DNA of 11,150 nt from positions 1 through 11,150 of the forward strand of contig CAZFAI010000026.1 in the NCBI GenBank assembly GCA_964516555.1. The letters are read 5' to 3'. Shown here piece after piece: positions 6,506-11,150 of the stretch. The notes under the pieces were generated by a model. It had not been told where the DNA came from. It worked only from the letters and a program-made list of their open reading frames with translations, and searched no databases. This DNA comes from CAZFAI01 sp964516555. Lineage in GTDB: Bacteria; Patescibacteriota; Microgenomatia; UBA12405. Numbering within the stretch: position 1 is the stretch's first letter; each line of letters opens with the position of its first letter. The position numbers and the translations under genes are program-made.

Positions 6506-6523
6506 TTACTAATCTATTAGTAA
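6506..6523. repeat. 8-bp inverted repeat with 2-base centre
   Basis: TTACTAATCTATTAGTAA has perfect 8-base arms around CT. It resembles the palindrome at 6423-6440 in length, ends and composition. It lies where the -35 region of the plus-strand gene at 6554 would be, so a bound protein could block that promoter. Confidence 0.5.
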
Positions 6524-6541
6524 AAGTTCATCTACCAAAAT

Positions 6542-6547
6542 TATTAT
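6542..6547 (+). promoter_or_regulatory. Putative -10 box for the two-TM/PRC-barrel unit
   Basis: TATTAT ends six bases before the ATG at 6554 and no Shine-Dalgarno is present, so a leaderless transcript is predicted. TAGTAA (6518-6523, 18-base spacing) is only a weak -35 and overlaps the inverted repeat at 6506-6523. Confidence 0.35.
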
Positions 6548-6553
6548 TTCTAC

Positions 6554-6976
6554 ATGCAATGGTTCAAACCACTGTTTCTAATTATAATGTTTTCAATTTA
6601 TTGGCTCAAGTTAATACCCCTGCCATACTTTAGCTCAATAGCTGCAACTGCCATTGAGAATAATACCAGCATCAAAGGTGAAGTCATTAAGTATGACAAT
6701 AACATACTAAGTATCAACTCCCTGGGAATAAATCGTGAATTTTTTCTTCAAAACGACCCGGACACCACTCGAAATAACCTTCCAACCAAAGTTGATTACT
6801 TAAAATCAGGTGACGACATAACCCTGCAAATCAATCAATCAGGAGACATTCAAAAAATATCTGCCCATGGCCTTCTTGACGCGCAAAATCACAATTTTAC
6901 CGGTGAAATATCTTTATTATTACTAATACTTTTCTCAATTTACATTCTGGTACGACAAACATTCGTTAAAAATTAA
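6554..6976 (+). CDS. Two-TM protein with small extracytoplasmic beta domain
   Basis: I do not recognise a named family. The 140-residue protein has an N-terminal hydrophobic segment (about 5-32, signal or membrane helix) and a C-terminal membrane helix (118-135) followed by a short basic tail. Between them lies a soluble domain (about 36-108) with the alternating pattern GEVIKYDNNILSINSLG, then YLKSGDDITLQIN and GDIQKISA. This 'value, conversion, GD-x-hydrophobic' rhythm is typical of small OB-like or DUF5666-like beta domains on the outer face of the membrane. It lies seven bases upstream of the PRC-barrel gene in the same direction, so the two probably form one transcript and may share an envelope role. 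Topology and fold are inferred from hydrophobicity and pattern only. Confidence 0.7.
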   Translation: MQWFKPLFLIIMFSIYWLKLIPLPYFSSIAATAIENNTSIKGEVIKYDNNILSINSLGINREFFLQNDPDTTRNNLPTKVDYLKSGDDITLQINQSGDIQKISAHGLLDAQNHNFTGEISLLLLILFSIYILVRQTFVKN

Positions 6977-6983
6977 ATAAACT

Positions 6984-7652
6984 ATGATTATAAAAAGTAA
7001 TGAAATTATCGGAAAGAAAGTTATTATTAAGGAGACAGGGGAGCAAGTATCTCAGGTAGAAGATTTATTGTACGATCCCATAAATCAGGAAATTGTAGGC
7101 TATTTAGTCGATCCCGGTGGTTGGTTTGCCAAGGCGAAAATTATCTTAACCGGGGATGTTGACGTCGTAGGTCACGACGCTGTAATGATTAAATCGTCTG
7201 AAGCCGTGACAAACGCCTCTGATATTCCCCAGGATGAGTATGCCAATATAACCACCAGGGAAAACACTCTGACAAATACCAAAGTTATTACTGACGATGG
7301 TAATGATGTCGGAAGTATTTCGGACATATATTTTGATCCAAAAACAGGCAAAGTAAATAAATACGAGGTTTCCGAAGGTATCAAAAGCGTTGTGACCGGT
7401 AAAAAGACGATAGAAGCTGTTGACGTTTTATCTATAGGTAAAGATGCTGCCGTAGTCAAAAAGAGCGCGCTAAGTGACAGTAACGAAGAGAAAAAACCAA
7501 TCGGAAACTATTTAACAACAAACATAATATCTCAGGAAAACGAATTGATTGCTCAACGTGGAGATATAATAACGGAGGCTATACTTGAAAGAGCTGATAA
7601 TGCCGGAGTTATGGATCAGGTTCTAAAAAACAATAGTCCGAATCCTCAATAG
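6984..7652 (+). CDS. Tandem PRC-barrel domain protein
   Basis: This 222-residue protein has two PRC-barrel repeats, small beta-barrels first described in photosynthetic reaction centre H subunit and RimM, here most like general adaptor or surface-associated versions. Repeat one spans about residues 5-75 (EIIGKKVIIKETGEQVSQVEDLLYDP). Repeat two spans about 93-163 (TNTKVITDDGNDVGSISDIYFDPKTGKV). Each has the 'G-x-x-V ... D-x-x-x-D' layout. The C-terminal 50 residues contain an ENELIAQRGDIITEAILERADNAG helix-forming motif often found after PRC barrels. No signal peptide or membrane helix is seen, so it is probably cytosolic, perhaps at the inner face of the membrane near its two-TM neighbour. 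It starts without a Shine-Dalgarno seven bases after that gene. Confidence 0.82.
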   Translation: MIIKSNEIIGKKVIIKETGEQVSQVEDLLYDPINQEIVGYLVDPGGWFAKAKIILTGDVDVVGHDAVMIKSSEAVTNASDIPQDEYANITTRENTLTNTKVITDDGNDVGSISDIYFDPKTGKVNKYEVSEGIKSVVTGKKTIEAVDVLSIGKDAAVVKKSALSDSNEEKKPIGNYLTTNIISQENELIAQRGDIITEAILERADNAGVMDQVLKNNSPNPQ

Positions 7653-7691
7653 ATATACCGCATATACTCCTTAATCAAAACAAACTAGCTT

Positions 7692-7720
7692 TTGACATAC
7701 TGACAAGCGGTTTGCATAAT
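7692..7720 (+). promoter_or_regulatory. Strong sigma70-type promoter, predicted leaderless
   Basis: Consensus TTGACA (7692-7697), a 17-base spacer and CATAAT (7715-7720) form the best promoter in the window. The ATG at 7729 begins nine bases after the box ends, so initiation would fall at or within a base or two of it. No Shine-Dalgarno is present. Confidence 0.75.
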
Positions 7721-7728
7721 GTGAAGCT

Positions 7729-9630
7729 ATGCCCAAACTTCACAAAAGCAAACCCAAAGTCACTCTAAAAAAGCTAGCAATTGTTACTCTAGCCTTGATT
7801 ATTCCATTATTCTTTAAGAGCAAAACAGTTCTTGCAAATACCGAAATCGAATTACTGACCAATACTTGGAATTTTCAATCCAACAATGGTGCTTCCGAAA
7901 ATTATCAACAGTTGGGAAATCAGGTTCTGTCCGGAAAAGATGTTTTAAGATTAGAGTTTGACTTGCATGGTACCTGTCTGGTTGGAGGTGATGCTTCAGC
8001 AATAGTATTTGATCAGCCACTTTATCGAGACTGGAGATATGTTTCTCTATCTTCATATGCCCAAAACTGCCACGAGGGAAGACAAGCTGTTGATATTCCA
8101 CTTTCACATTTTCCCCATCTAGACGTCAATCGAACAGCAGGACCTTTTCATGTTAGATTCTGGCATCCTGACAAACTTTCAATTGAAATTTTCAGTGCCA
8201 AATTATTAAACACTAACGATAATCAAAACCAAAATCCTTCGGAAGATAATAATAGTGAACATTACCCTAATTACAAGGGTGAATATTGGAATCTGAATTT
8301 AGGTGAAAGTTTTCAGATACCAAATCGGCCTTCAAATTTAGTCAGAAATGATGACAAGATAAACTTTGAGTGGAACCAGCATTCTCCTTCTAAGGAAATA
8401 AACGTTGATCGCTATATTGTTCGTTGGACAAATTCTCAATATTTCGATACCGGAACATATCGCTTTAGGACTGAAAGTGACGACGGTGTACGACTTTACG
8501 TTAATGACAAACTAATAATTGATCAATGGAACGACCACCCGAAACGTACGGATATTATCGNNNNNNNNNNNNNNNNNNNNNNNNNAGGTGACCAGAAGAT
8601 TATCTTGGAATATTATGAAAATACTGGTCATGCAATTATGAACTTTAATTACGAAAGAATAACTGGACAACCTTCTTCAGCTCCCACCGTAACACCGACC
8701 TTTCCACCAGATTTAGTAAAATCTTGGGATATTCAAAGTGTGTCTTCTATGAAAGAAACCAAGGATCGGATCTGTGGTAAACCGGACAGGGCATATATTG
8801 AAAAATGGGTTGACAAAGCCAAAGAGCTAGGAGTAACCCATATTGCCGTCGAAACACCTTATGATAGCCCTACTTGTGGTGAGGTAATTTCTTATACCAA
8901 CACCTGGATTGATGTCATTAGATCCCGAGGGCTAAAGGTTTGGCATCGTCACATGTTTCTTGCTTTCGAGGGAATATATGACACACCCAAGAACTCCAGC
9001 GTAGACTATCTATCAAAGATAAGAGGTTATATTAACGATAATCGGCACATGTTTAGGGAAGGTGACATTTTTACTCCTGCTCCCGAACCCCAAAACGGTG
9101 GTATCGGCAATTTCACTCATTGTGGGCAAAACGTCTGTATGTTCCGCGACATCGCTCATTTCAACCAATGGCTCCGCGATGCCATTGATGTCTCCAATAA
9201 TGCTTTTCAGGATATCGGTCTTGGTGGCCAAATTAAAACCGGACTCTATGGGTTTGATGGATTTATTGCTTGGGGCAGTATGAATCCTGATTGGAATGGC
9301 ATATTGGAAGATGAAACTATAAGGAAAATGGGCAACATTGCCATTGACCACTATCCCGAGTTGGTAGGGGATACTATGGAAAACGCTCTCAACGAACTTC
9401 AAGCCAGGTATCCGGGTGTACCCATAATTATTTCAGAGTGGGGCAGTACCGGCAGCCAGGATTTAACCGGTCAGGTCCGTCGATCCATGGGTGCCGCCAA
9501 AAGACCGGGAGTTGTCGGATTTAATTACTGGCATATGGGAATGGGTGGTAATGAAGCTCTGATAAATTCGGACTTTACCAATCGCTCTCAATTCGAAGAA
9601 GTAAAAGCTTTTTTCCACGGTCAAAGGTAG
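7729..9630 (+). CDS. Secreted PA14-domain glycoside hydrolase-like protein
   Basis: The 633-codon gene starts with a Sec signal peptide (basic residues, hydrophobic 16-29, likely cleavage after Ala36). A galactose-binding-like beta sandwich follows (about 40-162), then an Asn-rich linker (163-178) and a PA14 domain (about 180-310; RWTNSQYFDTGTYRF and SDDGVRLYVNDKLIIDQW are diagnostic), which in other proteins binds glycans. A Pro/Thr linker leads to a C-terminal TIM-barrel-like domain (about 325-633). Its APEPQNGG (Glu453) and IISEWGST (Glu570) fit the acid/base and nucleophile of clan GH-A glycosidases, with GFNYWHMG as the aromatic eighth strand. The exact GH family is not recognised, and the Asn that usually precedes the acid/base is replaced by Pro452. 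A 25-N gap hides about nine PA14 residues but keeps the frame. Substrate is unknown; a cell-surface or extracellular polysaccharide is likely. Confidence 0.82.
   Translation: MPKLHKSKPKVTLKKLAIVTLALIIPLFFKSKTVLANTEIELLTNTWNFQSNNGASENYQQLGNQVLSGKDVLRLEFDLHGTCLVGGDASAIVFDQPLYRDWRYVSLSSYAQNCHEGRQAVDIPLSHFPHLDVNRTAGPFHVRFWHPDKLSIEIFSAKLLNTNDNQNQNPSEDNNSEHYPNYKGEYWNLNLGESFQIPNRPSNLVRNDDKINFEWNQHSPSKEINVDRYIVRWTNSQYFDTGTYRFRTESDDGVRLYVNDKLIIDQWNDHPKRTDIIXXXXXXXXXGDQKIILEYYENTGHAIMNFNYERITGQPSSAPTVTPTFPPDLVKSWDIQSVSSMKETKDRICGKPDRAYIEKWVDKAKELGVTHIAVETPYDSPTCGEVISYTNTWIDVIRSRGLKVWHRHMFLAFEGIYDTPKNSSVDYLSKIRGYINDNRHMFREGDIFTPAPEPQNGGIGNFTHCGQNVCMFRDIAHFNQWLRDAIDVSNNAFQDIGLGGQIKTGLYGFDGFIAWGSMNPDWNGILEDETIRKMGNIAIDHYPELVGDTMENALNELQARYPGVPIIISEWGSTGSQDLTGQVRRSMGAAKRPGVVGFNYWHMGMGGNEALINSDFTNRSQFEEVKAFFHGQR
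8561..8585. other. Assembly gap (25 N)
   Basis: Twenty-five undetermined bases lie inside the PA14 domain and affect codons 278-286. The reading frame continues across it, and the missing length is close to what PA14 domains need there, so the estimated gap size is probably nearly right. Reads or contigs were joined here, so some caution is due over the two halves belonging together. Confidence 0.99.
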
Positions 9631-9633
9631 TAG

Positions 9634-10467
9634 CTAGCGGATAACTTCACAATCTGCCAGGATTTCAATTATCCTGGCAGTATTTGTTGAAATATAGTCA
9701 CTATCCTTATTAAACAAAAAATACTTAGACAGGTTGTACTGATTTTCCAGAACTAAATACTGGCATCTACTACCTAAGTATTTTAATAATTCAGCAAACT
9801 TCATCCAGTCATTTTTACCCATTTTGTTTATCGGTAAGGAATCGTGATTGTCTCCGATTGAAACATGAAATCCGACCAATTCAATATCCTCCGTTACTTC
9901 TCTAATCTCTGTTAAACGTCCCAAAAAACATTCTGAAAAATTTCCAATATCGTCAAGATCCTTAAAATGGTATTTTTCCTTTATGGAATGCACCAAATCA
10001 ACCATAATTCCTGTTCTTGTTGACTTGTTTAATTTTTTCACATATTTAGCAGTTCTTTTCAAAGACCCTGTGCTTGGATTATTTTCTACCATAAGAATCG
10101 AACTGCATCCTTTGTAATCGTAGTTCTCAACTTCACTTTCATGAATTAAAACGTATCCCTTTTTAATTTTGATATCCGCGAGCTGTCTATTGCCAATCAG
10201 GCGATCATTCATAGCTTTAACAATTATTCTGGCCTTAATGTTTGTTAGGGGAAAACTACCCATTTTTCCGTGCACACCCAACACTTTGTAATCATAAATC
10301 CTTTCCAATTTCAAAAATTGTTTGAATACATGTTTCCAGCCAATAATTTCTAAGTTAAAAGCCAGACCCCTTGACTCAAATATTTTTTTAGTTAGCCCGT
10401 AGGCCTTTGACAGATCTTTGGGTCCTCCAAAAAACCCTAGGACATCCGTTGACACTAATATTTCCAT
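9634..10467 (-). CDS. Xylose isomerase-like / endonuclease IV-like TIM-barrel protein
   Basis: The 277-residue protein appears to be a metal-dependent TIM barrel of the AP endonuclease 2/sugar-isomerase superfamily. Motifs fit the endonuclease IV ligand series in order: His66 (GVHGK), His109 (LIHES), Glu128 (MVENN), Asp157 and His160 (DLVH), His201 (GFHVS), Asp206 and His208 (GDNHDS), Glu241 (VLENQ). The DxxH and DxH spacings match; the gap between His201 and Asp206 is shorter than in endonuclease IV. Such enzymes either cut at abasic DNA sites or isomerise/epimerise sugars; sequence alone does not decide, and the protein is diverged. There is no signal peptide, so it acts in the cytosol. It converges on the glycosidase-like gene with three bases between stops, and is divergent from the aminopeptidase gene. 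Confidence 0.68.
   Translation of the reverse strand: MEILVSTDVLGFFGGPKDLSKAYGLTKKIFESRGLAFNLEIIGWKHVFKQFLKLERIYDYKVLGVHGKMGSFPLTNIKARIIVKAMNDRLIGNRQLADIKIKKGYVLIHESEVENYDYKGCSSILMVENNPSTGSLKRTAKYVKKLNKSTRTGIMVDLVHSIKEKYHFKDLDDIGNFSECFLGRLTEIREVTEDIELVGFHVSIGDNHDSLPINKMGKNDWMKFAELLKYLGSRCQYLVLENQYNLSKYFLFNKDSDYISTNTARIIEILADCEVIR
9654..9680 (+). terminator. Putative intrinsic terminator for the glycosidase-like gene
   Basis: CTGCCAGGAT (9654-9663) and ATCCTGGCAG (9671-9680) form a perfect ten-base stem with a seven-base loop, followed on the plus strand by TATTTGTTG. It begins 24 bases after the plus-strand stop (9630) and lies inside the last codons of the convergent minus gene. The T-run is imperfect, so termination strength is uncertain. 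Confidence 0.6.
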
Positions 10468-10474
10468 GAATTAT

Positions 10475-10480
10475 ATTGTA
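10475..10480 (-). promoter_or_regulatory. Putative -10 box for the TIM-barrel gene
   Basis: TACAAT on the minus strand ends seven bases before the ATG at 10467; an overlapping TATAAT (10470-10475) is too close to the ATG to serve it. No Shine-Dalgarno or good -35 is seen. The box is within the 42-bp spacer shared with the aminopeptidase promoter. Confidence 0.35.
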
Positions 10481-10503
10481 ACCCACTGAATATCGGTTAT
10501 ACT
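10476..10503 (+). promoter_or_regulatory. Putative promoter of the aminopeptidase gene, predicted leaderless
   Basis: TTGTAA (10476-10481), a 16-base spacer and TATACT (10498-10503) lie six bases before the ATG at 10510. No Shine-Dalgarno is present, so the mRNA would begin at the start codon. It overlaps the minus-strand promoter of the TIM-barrel gene, so the two may interfere. Confidence 0.5.
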
Positions 10504-10509
10504 TGGCTT

Positions 10510-11150
10510 ATGGTCTACGTTCCTCCTCAAAAAATATTAAAAAATTACGCCAAGGTTCTGGTTAACTTTGCCTTAAATAGCGGCTCTGGAATAAAAAGTG
10601 GGGAAGTTGTGTTTTTACAGGTTCCGGAATCAGCCAAACCACTACTTATCGAACTAAACAAAGTTGTTTTGGAGTCAGATGCCCACCCCATTATCCAGTA
10701 CATCCCGGACGAAATGATGCGTGACTTTTTTATCTATGCTTCAGAAAAACAGATTAGTTTCTTTCCTTCTGCTTATTTAAAAGGCAAGGTCAGGCAGGCA
10801 GATCACATATTGTCCGTGATTGCCGAAACAAACAAACACGAGCTTGAAGGCATTGACCCCCGAAAAATAATGGAATATAACCGCGCCATCAAACCTTACA
10901 AGGATTGGCGTGAAAAAAAGGAGAACGCCAATAAATTTACTTGGACGTTGGGACTTTATGCTACTCCGGCCATGGCCAAAGAAGCTGGTCTTACTCACCA
11001 AGAGTGCTGGCAACAAATTATCAAGGCTTGTTATCTTGATCACGAAGACCCGATCAAATCATGGAAAGAGGCCAAAAATACGATAAACCGCTACAAAAAT
11101 GCATTAAATTCTCTTGGTATAACAAAACTCAGAATTAAATCTGAAAATAC
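10510..11150 (+). CDS. M29-family aminopeptidase, N-terminal part (3' partial)
   Basis: The frame from ATG at 10510 stays open to the window end, giving 213 residues that begin MVYVPPQKILKNYAKVLVNF. It matches the N-terminal domain of the thermophilic M29 aminopeptidases (AmpS/AmpT type): the LVNFALNSGSGIKSGEVVFLQVPESAKPL region, the HPIIQYIPD strand, the PRKIMEYNRAIKPYKDW segment, and the late block CYLDHEDPIKSWKEAKN corresponding to the family's 'DQEDPVAAWEAHN'. These are cytosolic dimeric dimetal exopeptidases that release N-terminal residues from peptides. The metal-binding residues lie in the C-terminal half, outside the window, so activity cannot be judged. It would complement Lon in peptide turnover. 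The start has no Shine-Dalgarno but a promoter directly before it. It diverges from the TIM-barrel gene with a 42-bp spacer. Confidence 0.9.
   Translation, partial: MVYVPPQKILKNYAKVLVNFALNSGSGIKSGEVVFLQVPESAKPLLIELNKVVLESDAHPIIQYIPDEMMRDFFIYASEKQISFFPSAYLKGKVRQADHILSVIAETNKHELEGIDPRKIMEYNRAIKPYKDWREKKENANKFTWTLGLYATPAMAKEAGLTHQECWQQIIKACYLDHEDPIKSWKEAKNTINRYKNALNSLGITKLRIKSEN

Noticed and set aside
7814..8107. Long minus-strand open frame inside the glycosidase-like gene, and similar frames at 9013-9402, 3499-3768 and 10777-11043
   Set aside because: They are antisense or shifted frames of genes with clear domains, and have no initiation signals or recognisable protein features.
8561..8585. 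Frameshift or pseudogene in the PA14 domain
   Set aside because: The interruption is a run of N from assembly, and the frame and domain continue correctly on both sides.
1..11150. CRISPR array, tRNA, rRNA, insertion sequence or toxin-antitoxin pair
   Set aside because: No regularly spaced repeats, cloverleaf, transposase or inverted terminal repeats were seen; nearly all of the sequence is covered by the listed genes.

Overview
The window looks like a compact, AT-rich bacterial chromosome segment. It fits a candidate-phyla-radiation (Patescibacteria) genome, possibly Microgenomates-like. That assignment is inference, resting on very tight gene packing, small stand-alone proteins, several surface proteins of few-family type, and very few Shine-Dalgarno sites. 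TGA ends several genes cleanly (the phosphohexomutase, rpsD, the small acidic gene), so the standard bacterial code applies rather than the TGA=Gly code of Absconditabacteria and Gracilibacteria. A run of 25 N at 8561-8585 shows this is a draft, scaffolded assembly.

Layout. Positions 1-557 hold the C-terminal proteolytic domain of Lon (5' end cut by the window). It converges on argS (561-2267, minus), which is coupled by a one-base overlap to a 111-residue stand-alone tRNA-binding protein (2267-2602, minus). A 51-bp divergent gap follows, then a phosphomannomutase/phosphoglucomutase (2654-4075, plus). Next is a two-gene plus-strand unit: a P19/Tp34-like protein (4146-4655) and a four-helix DUF360/holin-4 membrane protein (4658-4990). 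This converges on rpsD (4992-5588, minus). Upstream of rpsD are a 14-bp hairpin, a 55-residue acidic protein (5646-5813, minus), and an anchored protein with a degenerate SOD/CHRD-like domain (5928-6422, minus). After a divergent spacer with two AT palindromes come a two-TM protein (6554-6976) and a PRC-barrel protein (6984-7652), then a secreted PA14 plus glycosidase-like protein (7729-9630). This converges on an endonuclease IV/xylose-isomerase-like TIM barrel (9634-10467, minus). The last gene is the N-terminal part of an M29 aminopeptidase (10510 to window end, plus).

How the parts relate. Housekeeping genes (lon, argS, tRNA-binding protein, rpsD, hexomutase, aminopeptidase) alternate with envelope or surface genes. 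The hexomutase would supply sugar phosphates for surface polysaccharide, and the PA14/glycosidase protein would act outside the cell. No single multi-gene defence or mobile system is visible: no transposase, integrase, CRISPR array, tRNA or rRNA.

The most distinctive signal is regulatory. Several genes have a sigma70-like -10 box about 6-8 nt before the ATG and no Shine-Dalgarno, which predicts leaderless mRNAs. The small acidic gene alone carries a ten-base perfect Shine-Dalgarno. Promoter and function statements are by eye only.
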